Positions 8,212 through 17,820 are shown, counted from the stretch's first letter. The stretch is 64,000 bases of DNA from Soonwooa sp. (GCF_030151385.1 NZ_JASLDS010000016.1:1-64000), one strand, 5' to 3'. Program-made: numbers and translations. Notes: generated from the letters alone by a model not told the origin.

Positions 8212-10569
8212 ATGAAAAAAGCAAGCATCTTGTTAGTCAATTTAATCGGAATTTTAACTTTTGGTCAAAAGATCGAAGGCAAATTAACCGACAATAACAA
8301 TACAAGTCTTTCTTTTGTAGAAATAGTAGCTTCACAAAAAGATAAAAAATATTCGAGCATCAGCTCAGAAAATGGACAATTTGCGCTTCAACTTCCAGAA
8401 AATGGAACTTACAAATTAGAAATCTTTAAAGATCAAAAAAGTATCTTCAGCGAAGATGTTCAGGTACAAGGGACGATTCATAAAAATATCCAAATGCCAT
8501 CTCAACCAGCGTCGGAAAAACAAATTGAAGGTGTGACCGTTGTAGCAACTGGCAAAAAGTTGATAGAGCGAAAAGTTGACCGTTTGGTTTTTAATGTCGA
8601 AAATTCTGTTGCTTCACAAGGTGTTGACGCTGTCGAAGCACTTTCCAAAACGCCAATGATTCGTACAACGGACGACGCCATCAGCATTGCTGGGAAAAGC
8701 AGCGTTGCCGTAATGGTCAATGATCGACTTCTTAATCTGTCTGGTCAAGAGTTAATTAATTACCTAAAAAACCTCCGTTCTGACGACATTGCCAAAATCG
8801 AAGTGATTACAACACCACCTTCAAAATATGCTGCAGAAGGCAAAAGTGGACTTATCAATATTGTACTTAAAAAAAATACAAGCATTGGTTGGAATGCGTC
8901 TCTACAGACTTCTGGAAGTGTGAGCAAAGTTGCCAATTGGAGAGATGGCGCAACATTTAATTATCAAGGCAAAAAACTTTCGGTGTCGACATCTGGAAGT
9001 ATGGGCGAAAATATTTGGACACAAAAAAGTCATAATTATAGTGTTGGAGAAGATCAATACTGGAATTCTGACGGAAGTTATTGGGGAAATTACCGCTACA
9101 AAAACGCCAACATTAAAACGGAATACAAATTAAATGACAAAAACCTAATTGGTTTTAATTATAACTATTCGTTTTCAAATCCTTACAACATCAGCGAAAA
9201 TCATGTTCGTACCTTACAAAATGGCGTTTCATCGGAATTTATCTCAAACAACCTAAACCATAATAACAACAATAATCATTATGCAACGGCTTTTTATGAT
9301 GTCAAATTGGATAGTCTTGGCAGCAAATTGAGCTTTTCTGGGAATTTATTATCAAATAAAACGGCTTTAATTAACAATGTAAAAACTTTCCAAAACACCG
9401 AAAAAGAAGCCAATAACTATAATGATAATATGTACAATGTTTACTCTGGTCAAGTTGATTTAGAAAAGAATTTTTCGAAGTTAAAAACGGAAGCTGGTAT
9501 TAAATATACCAACATTAAAAACGATTCAGACAACCAATTTTTTGATATCGACAATGGACAAGAGCAATATAATCCGTTGCGCAGTAATGCCTTTCTTTAT
9601 CATGAAAAAAATTATGCTGCTTATTTTTCTACAAGTTTTAAAATCGCTGAAAAATGGGACGGAAAATTTGGACTTCGTTATGAGTATACAAAACTGGATG
9701 GCACATCCAAAGCGGACAATGCCAGCGTAGAAAGTTCTTACGGAAAATTCTTCCCAACAGCTTATGTTAGCTACAAAGCGGACGATAACAACACCATGTC
9801 ACTTAATTATTCGCGAAGAATACGACGTCCATATTTTGGAAATCTTAATCCGTCCAAAACTTACACTTCGGATTACGAATATTATGTAGGAAATCAATAT
9901 CTGAAGCCCTCTTTTTCGGATAATGTAGAGTTGAGTTATGTTTTTAAAAACAATTTTACGACAACACTTTACTTCACACATACAGCGGATTCTTGGGACA
10001 GAATTCAGAAAATTGAAAACGGAAACAAATTCACGACCACAGAGAATTTCTACAACGAAAATCAAACGGGAATGAGCGTGAATTATAACTTTAATAAATT
10101 CCGTTGGTTAGAGTCCAATATGTTCCTAACAGGTTTTTATAACCAAGCGACAACGACAAGAACTGACGTTAGCCTTTTCCCAGCAAGCTTTGGCGCCAAC
10201 CTTAATATCAACAATAGTTTTTATTTGAGAAAAGACAAAAATTTCGCATTGACATTAGGTTATTGGATGGACTTGCCAAGCAAACAAGGCAACTCGGATA
10301 TTAATTTCAGTAATAATCTTTATGCTGGACTCAAGCTTAATCTTCTACAAAAGAATTTGATGATCAACATGAATATCAATGATATTTTTAACACGCAAGC
10401 TTATCGAGGTCGAGAGGTCTACTCTAACTTTACATCGAATTTTAAGTACAAAGGTTTGTCACAAAATGTTAACCTTTCTGTGACTTACAAATTCGGAAAC
10501 AACAATATAAAAGGTGCAACCAAACAAACCAAATTTGAAGAACAAAGTCGCGTTGGTGGCGGTTCTTAA
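8212..10569 (+). CDS. TonB-dependent receptor-like outer-membrane protein
   Basis: 785 residues. Signal peptide (ending LTFGQ), then a carboxypeptidase-regulatory-like domain at about 20-95 (IEGKLTDNNN, ENGTYKLEI), a plug domain (VTVVATGKKLIERKVDRLVFNVENS, ISIAGKSSVAVMVNDRLL, IAKIEVITTPPSKYAAEGKSGLINIVLKK) and a C-terminal beta barrel of about 550 residues. The barrel fits the outer-membrane beta-barrel family 3 seen in Bacteroidota. The ligand is unknown and no SusD-like partner is near. It ends KFEEQSRVGGGS, shorter than a classic aromatic-terminated barrel end. A shared terminator follows at 10597-10630. Confidence 0.88.
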   Translation: MKKASILLVNLIGILTFGQKIEGKLTDNNNTSLSFVEIVASQKDKKYSSISSENGQFALQLPENGTYKLEIFKDQKSIFSEDVQVQGTIHKNIQMPSQPASEKQIEGVTVVATGKKLIERKVDRLVFNVENSVASQGVDAVEALSKTPMIRTTDDAISIAGKSSVAVMVNDRLLNLSGQELINYLKNLRSDDIAKIEVITTPPSKYAAEGKSGLINIVLKKNTSIGWNASLQTSGSVSKVANWRDGATFNYQGKKLSVSTSGSMGENIWTQKSHNYSVGEDQYWNSDGSYWGNYRYKNANIKTEYKLNDKNLIGFNYNYSFSNPYNISENHVRTLQNGVSSEFISNNLNHNNNNNHYATAFYDVKLDSLGSKLSFSGNLLSNKTALINNVKTFQNTEKEANNYNDNMYNVYSGQVDLEKNFSKLKTEAGIKYTNIKNDSDNQFFDIDNGQEQYNPLRSNAFLYHEKNYAAYFSTSFKIAEKWDGKFGLRYEYTKLDGTSKADNASVESSYGKFFPTAYVSYKADDNNTMSLNYSRRIRRPYFGNLNPSKTYTSDYEYYVGNQYLKPSFSDNVELSYVFKNNFTTTLYFTHTADSWDRIQKIENGNKFTTTENFYNENQTGMSVNYNFNKFRWLESNMFLTGFYNQATTTRTDVSLFPASFGANLNINNSFYLRKDKNFALTLGYWMDLPSKQGNSDINFSNNLYAGLKLNLLQKNLMINMNINDIFNTQAYRGREVYSNFTSNFKYKGLSQNVNLSVTYKFGNNNIKGATKQTKFEEQSRVGGGS

Positions 10570-10596
10570 CAATACACTACATTTGATATTTACGAA

Positions 10597-10630
10597 AAAA
10601 TCGGCAGTCTCATTAGGAGCTGCCGATTTT
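10597..10630. terminator. Bidirectional terminator
   Basis: AAAATCGGCAG and CTGCCGATTTT form a stem around an 11-nt loop, with A tracts before and T after. It lies between two convergent genes (TonB receptor and TlpA-like protein) and can serve both. Confidence 0.85.
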
Positions 10631-10647
10631 GTTTATTTTAAAAACAT

Positions 10648-11688
10648 CTAATATTTAAATATTTCTTTCAAGTCAGATTCGATATTTTCAATTGGTTCAG
10701 AAACATCATCATATCTGTGTAGAATTAAACCATTTTTATCGATTAAGATCTGAACAGGTATATATGGTATAGCATACAAATCACTAATTGTGTTGTTGAT
10801 ATCGTTTGTATGGAAAAATATTTCTGTTTGATCTTTTTCTATTGCTTTTCGCCATTGTTCGTCAGTTTTCGCATCTAGCGCAATCCCTATAATTATAAGA
10901 TCTTCTTTTTTATACTTGTTGAAAATTTGGATAAGTTTAGGATTATTTTCACGACAAGGCTTACACCAACTTGCCCAAAAATCAAGCAACACATATTTTC
11001 CACGAAAATCTGAAAGCGACAAATTATTTCCATGCACATCAAGCGTTGAAAAATTAATAGCATTTTTTCCAACTATTGAATTTTCTAATTTCGATTTATA
11101 TTCTAATAAATATTTTCCATATTCACTATTTTTTAAATCGGCACTTAAGTTTTCATAAAAATTATTTAATTCATTGTATGAAAAATTATCGATGTTTTGT
11201 TTGATAAGATACAAACCAACATAAGAATTAAAATTCTGATTGATATAGTTTTTTGTTACATCAATTGAATCACTATTGCCTTTTAGTTTTTTGTATTCAT
11301 AATACTGGCTATTTGATTTTGAACCATTAATTTTTGCTGTATGAAAATCTAAGGGATTATCAATATTAATTTTGATTGTTGAATTGGGGTCGATGAAAAT
11401 TCTCTCTGTAATTTTCGGATCATTGAGGTCACTGACTCTATCTTTTTTAAGAATGGTTATAAAAGCATTTTTACTTTCTGTAATACATCCAGAAAAGCGA
11501 AACTCATTGTTTTTAACTCGAATACTATCCCACTTTCTTTTGTTACCAACACCATCATAACTAAAGTAAATATACTTGGCATTTAATCCCTTTGTTTTTC
11601 CTAAAACCTGAAAATTAGAAGAAGCTTGACAACAGGCGAAATGGTAAATCAGCACCAGCAAAAAAGTAAAATAATATTTAGATTTCAT
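10648..11688 (-). CDS. TlpA-like thiol-disulfide oxidoreductase with DUF4369-like N-domain
   Basis: 346 residues from the ATG at 11688 (a TTG six bases upstream in frame is less likely). Signal peptide with a Cys pair at the cleavage region (HFACCQAS), so possibly a lipoprotein. Residues 25-120 resemble DUF4369 and the C-terminal 140 residues are an AhpC/TSA-thioredoxin fold with VLLDFWASWCKPCREN; the redox pair CKPC is at about 242-245. Proteins of this plan reduce disulfides in the periplasm, for example in cytochrome c maturation. It stands alone between a convergent TonB receptor and a codirectional DUF808 gene. Confidence 0.85.
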   Translation of the reverse strand: MKSKYYFTFLLVLIYHFACCQASSNFQVLGKTKGLNAKYIYFSYDGVGNKRKWDSIRVKNNEFRFSGCITESKNAFITILKKDRVSDLNDPKITERIFIDPNSTIKINIDNPLDFHTAKINGSKSNSQYYEYKKLKGNSDSIDVTKNYINQNFNSYVGLYLIKQNIDNFSYNELNNFYENLSADLKNSEYGKYLLEYKSKLENSIVGKNAINFSTLDVHGNNLSLSDFRGKYVLLDFWASWCKPCRENNPKLIQIFNKYKKEDLIIIGIALDAKTDEQWRKAIEKDQTEIFFHTNDINNTISDLYAIPYIPVQILIDKNGLILHRYDDVSEPIENIESDLKEIFKY

Positions 11689-11734
11689 TTGCAAAATATA
11701 AAAATAAACTACACAATCTATTTTCTATAACTTT

Positions 11735-12616
11735 TTAAGTCTTTTTTAAAACTTTAACCAAAGTCTGCCCCAAACTTATCAACAAAACCATAACACTTCC
11801 GACAATAATCCCAAGTCCTGCTTCGTTAACGATATCTGGAATATGAGGAAGATAATCATGAAGATGATCTATATTATGCATAAAAATCCCACCAGACACC
11901 AGCAACAAAGCAATCGTACCGACAACGCCCAAAACTTTAATGATAATGGGAAGAAGCCTTACCAAGAAATGTCCAATTTTTGAAAAAATTCCGCGATTGT
12001 GCGACTTATCAATCAACACAAAGCCGGCGTCGTCCATTCTGACAATCAAAGCAACAATACCATAAACACCAATTGTCGCCAAAAAAGAAACAATACAAAC
12101 TGTAATAATTTGTACATCCAAAGGCTGCTTGAGGACGGTTCCCAAAGCAATAATCACAATCTCAATTGACAAAATAAAGTCCGTTCTAATCGCAGCTTTT
12201 ACTTTTGCCCTTTCCTCTTGCTCAGGCAGTTTCTGTTCTAAAACCTGAGTAATATTAGTGGTTTCTTGCTCGACTTCTTTTTTATGGAATAAAAAATGAA
12301 AAATCTTTTCCATGCCCTCAAATGCGAGATAACAACCACCAGCAATCAAAACATATTTGATGACCACAGGAAAAAAAGCATTTAGTAAAAGCGCGACTGG
12401 CACAATCATTAACTTGTTAAGGAACGAACCTTTGGTGATCGCCCACAAAACTGGAATCTCACGCGAAGACTGAAATCCCGTCGCTTTTTCAGCATTTACG
12501 GCTAAATCATCTCCCAAAATACCAGCCGTTTTCTGAGTTGCAACTTTACTTGCCACCGCAACATCGTCTATTAAGGCTGCCAAATCATCCAAAATTGCAA
12601 AAAAGCCTGATGCCAT
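11735..12616 (-). CDS. DUF808 family inner-membrane protein
   Basis: A 293-residue polytopic membrane protein. It opens with MASGFFAILDDLAALIDDVAVASKVATQKTAG, the diagnostic start of DUF808 (YedI-like), including the invariant GDDLAVNA segment. About six hydrophobic stretches follow, with a charged HKKEVEQE loop near residue 112. The function of the family is unknown. It lies 74 bp after the threonine aldolase start on the same strand and may be cotranscribed with the aldolase and sulfurtransferase genes. Confidence 0.9.
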   Translation of the reverse strand: MASGFFAILDDLAALIDDVAVASKVATQKTAGILGDDLAVNAEKATGFQSSREIPVLWAITKGSFLNKLMIVPVALLLNAFFPVVIKYVLIAGGCYLAFEGMEKIFHFLFHKKEVEQETTNITQVLEQKLPEQEERAKVKAAIRTDFILSIEIVIIALGTVLKQPLDVQIITVCIVSFLATIGVYGIVALIVRMDDAGFVLIDKSHNRGIFSKIGHFLVRLLPIIIKVLGVVGTIALLLVSGGIFMHNIDHLHDYLPHIPDIVNEAGLGIIVGSVMVLLISLGQTLVKVLKKT

Positions 12617-12689
12617 ATTTTATAAAATTCTAATGTTCAAAATTATCAAAGGCGGAGAAAATATTAAGTTTTGATTCTCTTTTTTTAAT

Positions 12690-13721
12690 CTATTTCAAAT
12701 TTTGGATAGCGGTAACAAACTCTTCAATGGCTTCATCAGGCGTTGCCCAAGAACAAATTAAACGTATTGCAGCGAAGTTATCATCAATTTCTTTCCAAAC
12801 ATAAAAATCAAATTTGGATTGTAAAACTTCAATATTTCCTTTTTTAAGAATCGGGAAAATCTGATTGCTTGAAGATTCGGTCAAAAACTTAACACCTTTT
12901 TCGACGAAAGCATTTTTAATTTTCTGTGTTTGCTGATTCGCATGTTCTCCGAGTTTTAAATACAAATCGTCTTTTAACAATTCTAAAAACTGAATGCCCA
13001 ACAATCTTCCTTTCGCCAACATCGCGCCTTTTTGTTTGATGAAATAAGGAAAATCTTCACACAATTTTTCGTTGTTAAAAATAATAGCTTCACCGATTAA
13101 CGCGCCATTTTTTGTTCCACCAAAGTAAAACACATCACAATTTTTAGCAATAACTTCTAAACTTAAATTCGCTTCTGGAATCGCAATCGCTTGGGATAAT
13201 CTTGCTCCATCGATAAAAAACAAAAGATCTTTTGACTGACAAAATTGGTACAAATCTTCCAACTCAGATTTAGTATAATGTGACCCGACTTCTGTTGTAT
13301 TCGAGATATAAACCAACTTTGGACGAACTTGATGCGGAATATTGAGATGCGTATCGAGTATTTTTTGGATGCCCTCCGTTGTTATTTTTCCGTTATCTGT
13401 TGGAATCAAATTAATCTTATGACCAACTGCTTCGATAGCACCAGTTTCGTTGGATTCAATATGTCCAGTTTGTGCTGCAATAACGCTTTCAAAAGGTTTT
13501 AACATAGAAGAAATCACCAACAGATTGGCTTGCGTTCCGCCACTTACAAAAAAAACGCCCGCATTCTCATTTTTAATTTTTGAACGAAAAATAACAGCAG
13601 CTTGATTGCAATAATCGTCGTGTCCATAACCCAATTGCTGCACCGAATTGGTATCCACCAAAGCTTTCAAAATATTAGGATGACAAGCTTCGGTGTAATC
13701 GTTTTTAAAAGAATATTTCAT
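12690..13721 (-). CDS. ltaE: Low-specificity L-threonine aldolase
   Basis: A 343-residue fold-type I PLP enzyme that splits L-threonine to glycine and acetaldehyde. Visible: SGGTQANLL (PLP phosphate site, residues 60-68), HIESNETGAIE, FIDGARLSQA with the Asp that binds the pyridine nitrogen, and FGGTKNGA with the PLP lysine at 204. Length matches the family. It starts 14 bp after the sulfurtransferase stop on the same strand, so it is operonic. The divergent gene at 14693 is a threonine dehydrogenase, so two routes from threonine to glycine are neighbours here. Confidence 0.9.
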   Translation of the reverse strand: MKYSFKNDYTEACHPNILKALVDTNSVQQLGYGHDDYCNQAAVIFRSKIKNENAGVFFVSGGTQANLLVISSMLKPFESVIAAQTGHIESNETGAIEAVGHKINLIPTDNGKITTEGIQKILDTHLNIPHQVRPKLVYISNTTEVGSHYTKSELEDLYQFCQSKDLLFFIDGARLSQAIAIPEANLSLEVIAKNCDVFYFGGTKNGALIGEAIIFNNEKLCEDFPYFIKQKGAMLAKGRLLGIQFLELLKDDLYLKLGEHANQQTQKIKNAFVEKGVKFLTESSSNQIFPILKKGNIEVLQSKFDFYVWKEIDDNFAAIRLICSWATPDEAIEEFVTAIQNLK

Positions 13722-13735
13722 TTAGAATCAATCAA

Positions 13736-14551
13736 TTATAATTTATTTCGAGACCATTCGCTCCAAGAACCAACATACAAATTTGGAATTTCGTAACCGG
13801 CTTCGCTCATCGCCAACAAGGTGTGACAAGCTGTTACACCAGAACCACAGTGCACAACAATTTGATTTTTAGAATGTTTATCAAAAATATCTTTGTATTT
13901 TTCATGAAGTTCTTCCGACGTTTTGAAGTTTCCATTATCGTCAAGATTCTCAGCAAACGGAATATTAATCGCATTCGGGATATGACCAGCAATCAAATCT
14001 ATCGGTTCTGTAATGCCAGCATATCTTTGGTTTTCACGAACATCAATAATCACAAAATCTTTGTCTTGTGTTGCCTTTTCGACATCGTCAATTTTTATCG
14101 TTGGCAAATTCCAATTAGAGCTTGGATAATGCGTTTTTTCATATTTAAAATCGCCTGATTCTATTTCAATATTGTTGGCCTTTGCATGTTGAAGTCCGCC
14201 ATCCAAAACTTGCACTTTCTCGTGACCAAGCGCTTTTAACATCCACCAAAATCTCGCCGCAGCATTGCCTCCATTTTTATCATCATAAATCACAACATGT
14301 GAATTAGGATTTATTCCTAAATTCCCTAAAGTTTCGGCAAACTTTTCAGCACTTGGCAATGGATGTCTGCCACCAATTTTGAAATCGCCAATCTCTGCTA
14401 AATCCTTATCCAAACTAACATAAGCAGCATTTTTGACATGTTCACTTTTGTAGTTCTCAACGGCGTTTGGTCCAGTTCTTACATCATAAATTCGGATCTC
14501 GGGATTGTCTTTTATTTTAATAAAATCTTGAAGTCTCAGAATAGGTTTCAT
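13736..14551 (-). CDS. Sulfurtransferase (two rhodanese domains)
   Basis: 271 residues in two rhodanese repeats: an inactive N-terminal one (DFIKIKDNPEIRIYDVR ... GGNAAARFWWML) and an active C-terminal one with the catalytic Cys235 in HCGSGVTA. CGSGVTA is the loop form associated with 3-mercaptopyruvate sulfurtransferases (SseA) rather than thiosulfate enzymes, but this is a tendency and not proof. It transfers sulfane sulfur to thiols or cyanide. It is the first gene of a minus-strand run with threonine aldolase, and divergent from the threonine dehydrogenase across a 141-bp gap. Confidence 0.88.
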   Translation of the reverse strand: MKPILRLQDFIKIKDNPEIRIYDVRTGPNAVENYKSEHVKNAAYVSLDKDLAEIGDFKIGGRHPLPSAEKFAETLGNLGINPNSHVVIYDDKNGGNAAARFWWMLKALGHEKVQVLDGGLQHAKANNIEIESGDFKYEKTHYPSSNWNLPTIKIDDVEKATQDKDFVIIDVRENQRYAGITEPIDLIAGHIPNAINIPFAENLDDNGNFKTSEELHEKYKDIFDKHSKNQIVVHCGSGVTACHTLLAMSEAGYEIPNLYVGSWSEWSRNKL

Positions 14552-14692
14552 TTCTTAAATTTTAATGAAACTAAGGTACTTAATAATTCTTGGGAATCGA
14601 AAATTTATCATCATAAAATTGTGGACAATTTCAATTAAAAATTTCGGTGAGCAGTTATTTTTATTTAGTTTTGCATAACATAAAAAGTAATT

Positions 14693-15655
14693 ATGAGTAG
14701 CCATACAGAACGCATTCTTGTGACTGGTGCTTTGGGACAAATCGGCACCGAATTAACATTAAAATTAGTTGAACTTTACGGTAAAGAAAATGTGTTTGCA
14801 TCTGGTCTTGACAAATGGAAAGAAGGCATTACAGAAGCTGGACATTACGAAAGATTGGACGTTAGCAACTTTGACGCGATGACCAACTTTATCAAAGAAC
14901 ATAAAATTACAACAGTTTACCACTTAGCTTCCCTACTTTCTGGGACGTCAGAAAAGCAACCACTTTTCGCGTGGAAACTTAATCTAGAGCCACTTCTTCA
15001 CCTTTGCGAACTTGCAAAACAAGGTCTTATCAGCAAAATATTTTGGCCAAGTTCTATCGCCGTTTTTGGTAAAGGTCTTCCGAAAGAAAACGTTGGACAA
15101 GAAGTTGTACTTAACCCATCAACAGTTTATGGAATTTCCAAAATGGCTGGTGAAAAATGGTGTGAGTATTATTTTGATAAATATGGTGTTGATGTGAGAA
15201 GTATCCGTTATCCAGGTTTAATATCTTGGAAAGCACCTGCTGGTGGTGGAACAACAGATTATGCAGTAGAAATTTTTTACGAAGCTGTGGAAAATGGAAC
15301 CTATACAAGCTTCATCAAAGAAGATACTAAAATGCCAATGTTGTACATGGATGACGCCATTAATGCTACGATTAAATTGATGACTGTACCAAAAGAAGAT
15401 GTGAAAGTTAGAACGTCTTACAATCTTGGAGGCATGAGTTTTAATCCTAAAGAATTGGCTGAAGAAATTACAAAAATCATCCCTGATTTCACGATTAAAT
15501 ATGAGCCTGATTTCCGTCAAGCGATTGCAGATTCGTGGCCAGCAAGCATCGACGATTCTGTTGCAAAAAAAGATTGGGGACTTAGTTATGATTTTGACAT
15601 CAAAAAAATGTCGGAAGACATGATTAAAAATCTAAAAGTAAAATTGGCCAAATAA
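14693..15655 (+). CDS. L-threonine 3-dehydrogenase, extended SDR type
   Basis: 320 residues. The NAD-binding VTGALGQIG is at residues 10-18 and the catalytic pair Tyr146/Lys150 in YGISK. The stretch RYPGLISWKAPAGGGTTDYAVEIFYEA is characteristic of epimerase-like threonine dehydrogenases (animal TDH and the Flavobacterium frigidimaris enzyme), not of the zinc-type Tdh. It oxidises threonine to 2-amino-3-ketobutyrate, a precursor of glycine. A -7-like TAGTTTTG lies at 14666-14673, 19 bp before the ATG. Threonine aldolase is transcribed away from it on the other side of the sulfurtransferase gene. Confidence 0.88.
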   Translation: MSSHTERILVTGALGQIGTELTLKLVELYGKENVFASGLDKWKEGITEAGHYERLDVSNFDAMTNFIKEHKITTVYHLASLLSGTSEKQPLFAWKLNLEPLLHLCELAKQGLISKIFWPSSIAVFGKGLPKENVGQEVVLNPSTVYGISKMAGEKWCEYYFDKYGVDVRSIRYPGLISWKAPAGGGTTDYAVEIFYEAVENGTYTSFIKEDTKMPMLYMDDAINATIKLMTVPKEDVKVRTSYNLGGMSFNPKELAEEITKIIPDFTIKYEPDFRQAIADSWPASIDDSVAKKDWGLSYDFDIKKMSEDMIKNLKVKLAK

Positions 15656-15676
15656 GTCAAATAATATGTTCTAAAG

Positions 15677-16432
15677 ATGCTGTTGCTAAGTTTCAATCTT
15701 ACAATTCCTTTTGGAGAAGATCGCGCCAATCCAAAGCTGGACGACGAAAGCTTGATAGCATCTTTGGAACACAATCTCGAAAGCTTTCTTAGCGACATTG
15801 AGATTTATTCTATTTTGGTGACTTTTTTTGTTGAAGTCAGAATTGCTGAACGACTGAGCAAAACACTAAAAAAGTTAACCGCCGCAGGACACGAAGTTGC
15901 GCTTTACAACATTGTTTCATCGGTTGCAGAAATCGAAATTGTTAAAAATAATCTCGAAGATCAACTTCAAAAAAGTGTGCGAGGACTTCGCCAAAAACTT
16001 CTTCGACTTCCCGAAAAAGACATTAGAGCTTTAGGCTTTTCCTATGTTTCTAATATCGAACATTCTAACATTGGTTTTGTCTTTAGACGTTTAAAAAAGG
16101 AAAAAACACAATTGTATTACGAAAATTCTTTGGCAATTGTTCCAGAATCTTTGTCGCCCTATTCTCAACTTCCTTTTAATGATTATGTTTTCCAGATGAC
16201 ACCTCTTAAGTTTTATGAAAATATGATTTTGGAAACTTTGCAAAATGAAGATTATGTCCAAGTCTATATGAATGCTTGGCAACTTTATGAAAAGGAAAAT
16301 CTTCCCTATAAATTTCCATTTTATAAAAAATTTAATCTCGGAAAAAAATTCGAAGACAAACTGCTTTCTTTTTTAGAATTTATCGACGAAAACGAAATCG
16401 CAACTTCGAGAATGAAGGATTATTTGTTTTAA
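15677..16432 (+). CDS. Degenerate polysaccharide-deacetylase-like protein
   Basis: 251 residues, no signal peptide. Parts follow the layout of short polysaccharide deacetylases: IYSILVTFFVEVRIAERLSKTLKKLTAAGHEVALYN resembles the family's strand, helix and AGHEIA segment, and a later VYMNAWQLYE resembles the FYLHPWE motif. The expected metal and catalytic residues are absent: no N-terminal DD pair, and Tyr or Asn stands where His would be (HEVALYN, YMNAW). It is thus a probable catalytically dead homologue or a misleading resemblance. It starts 21 bp after the threonine dehydrogenase, so likely cotranscribed. Function unknown. Confidence 0.65.
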   Translation: MLLLSFNLTIPFGEDRANPKLDDESLIASLEHNLESFLSDIEIYSILVTFFVEVRIAERLSKTLKKLTAAGHEVALYNIVSSVAEIEIVKNNLEDQLQKSVRGLRQKLLRLPEKDIRALGFSYVSNIEHSNIGFVFRRLKKEKTQLYYENSLAIVPESLSPYSQLPFNDYVFQMTPLKFYENMILETLQNEDYVQVYMNAWQLYEKENLPYKFPFYKKFNLGKKFEDKLLSFLEFIDENEIATSRMKDYLF

Positions 16433-16456
16433 ACTTTTAACAACATACTAAAAAAT

Positions 16457-16492
16457 AAAAGCCTTTCAGAATTTTAAACTCTGGAAGGCTTT
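16457..16492. terminator. Bidirectional terminator
   Basis: AAAAGCCTTTCAGA and TCTGGAAGGCTTT form a stem with one mismatch around a 9-nt loop, between two convergent genes. Confidence 0.85.
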
Positions 16493-16511
16493 ACTTTATT
16501 TTAGAAAAAAT

Positions 16512-17723
16512 TTAACTTAACTCAAACAAGGTAATTTCTGGTAAAATCCCTACTCTTCCCGAATATCCGATTACACCAAAACCTCGGTTAACATAGAGAT
16601 AGCGACCATTACTTTCATACAGATCCATCCATTTTTTGTATTTGTATTCGACTGGCGACCATTTAACATTTTTGAGATCCACACCAAACTGCATTCCGTG
16701 TGTATGACCAGACAATGTTAAATGCACAAAATTAGGATGGTTTTTAACGGCAAAATCGAAATGTGTTGGATCGTGAGACATCAAAATTTTAACAGAATCT
16801 TCTGGCACATCTTGCAAAGCTTTGTCTAAATCTCCATATTGAGGAAAAGGTTTTTCGCCCCAGTTTTCGACACCAAGAAGATAGATTTTATCACCATTTT
16901 TTTCGATGCTAAGATTTTCGTTTTGTAGCATTTTAAAGCCAGCTTCCTTTTGATATTGTATTAAATTAGGAACATTTTGACGCTCTTCTTCTTTAGAATT
17001 AAATTTTCCATAACCACCATAATCGTGATTGCCAAGCACCGAAAACTTACCATCTTTCGCCTGAATAGTTTTAAACAAATTAATAAAAGGTTTGAACTCG
17101 TCAGCATAATTATTAACCATATCTCCTGTGAACAAAACCAAATCTGGCTTTTGTTGATTGATCAAATCAATGGCATGTTGCAATTTTGCAGGTTCTTGAA
17201 AAGTACCGCTGTGAACATCCGAAATCTGAACAATCTTGTAACCTTTAAAGCTTTCTGGAAGACCTTTTAATTTTAATTTCACTTTTCTAACACGATGACG
17301 GTATTTTCCGAAAATCATCCCATCCAAAAAAGCATACGACAAAAGTCCTGCCGTTCCAAGGCCCAGAATACTTACAAACTTCCTACGACTCGGCATATGC
17401 GCAGCATCGCGTCCAGAAGAAACCGCTTCGAAGCCATATCGACAAAGCCTAATAATATCTTCGAAAAGTAAAAAAACAAAGGTTAAAAGTTTGGGCAGGA
17501 CAAAGACCAAAATCAATCCCATAATAATATTGATCTGCAAAGGATTTCGACTTGCTCGATCAAACTGCGTTACCAAATAGATAATAATCGCGTAGACAGC
17601 AACGGTAACAATCCAATAGGCATTTCTTGCCCAAGTTTGGCTTACAACTGTGCGAACCGCTTGGTAAATATAAAATTCGATGAGAATAAAAAAAACAATT
17701 ATTCCCAAAATATTTTTCATCAT
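16512..17723 (-). CDS. Membrane-anchored calcineurin-like metallophosphoesterase (YkuE/YaeI type)
   Basis: Residues 1-130 hold about four hydrophobic helices, and the catalytic domain begins after MPSRRKFVS. Metal motifs in order: QISDVHSG, FTGDMVNN, LGNHDYGG, MSHDP and SGHTHGMQ, the complete calcineurin-like set. Start: an upstream in-frame TTG at 17777 would overlap the terminator hairpin at 17762-17792, so the ATG at 17723 (MMKNILG, about 403 aa) is preferred. Relatives cleave phosphodiester or phosphomonoester bonds, sometimes of lipid A precursors; the substrate here is not known. It lies downstream of the FabH-like gene on the same strand but behind that gene's terminator. Confidence 0.85.
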   Translation of the reverse strand: MMKNILGIIVFFILIEFYIYQAVRTVVSQTWARNAYWIVTVAVYAIIIYLVTQFDRASRNPLQINIIMGLILVFVLPKLLTFVFLLFEDIIRLCRYGFEAVSSGRDAAHMPSRRKFVSILGLGTAGLLSYAFLDGMIFGKYRHRVRKVKLKLKGLPESFKGYKIVQISDVHSGTFQEPAKLQHAIDLINQQKPDLVLFTGDMVNNYADEFKPFINLFKTIQAKDGKFSVLGNHDYGGYGKFNSKEEERQNVPNLIQYQKEAGFKMLQNENLSIEKNGDKIYLLGVENWGEKPFPQYGDLDKALQDVPEDSVKILMSHDPTHFDFAVKNHPNFVHLTLSGHTHGMQFGVDLKNVKWSPVEYKYKKWMDLYESNGRYLYVNRGFGVIGYSGRVGILPEITLFELS

Positions 17724-17761
17724 CTTTAAATCATTCTTTAAAAAAGTTCTAAAAAGAAAAA

Positions 17762-17792
17762 GCACAAAGTAAACCAAATTGTTACTTTGTGC
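17762..17792 (-). terminator. Terminator of the FabH-like gene
   Basis: GCACAAAGTAA (17762-17772) pairs with TTACTTTGTGC (17782-17792). On the minus strand the hairpin runs into CTTTTTC. It lies between the FabH-like gene and the phosphoesterase gene and argues against a phosphoesterase start inside it. Confidence 0.8.
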
Positions 17793-17820
17793 CTTTTTGA
17801 CTTATTTTTATTTAAATAAA

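Noticed and set aside
13823..14158. 111-codon ORF opposite the sulfurtransferase gene
   Set aside because: It is the antisense shadow of a well-conserved gene. Many similar long antisense frames occur in this window (for example opposite dnaJ, trpB and hutU).
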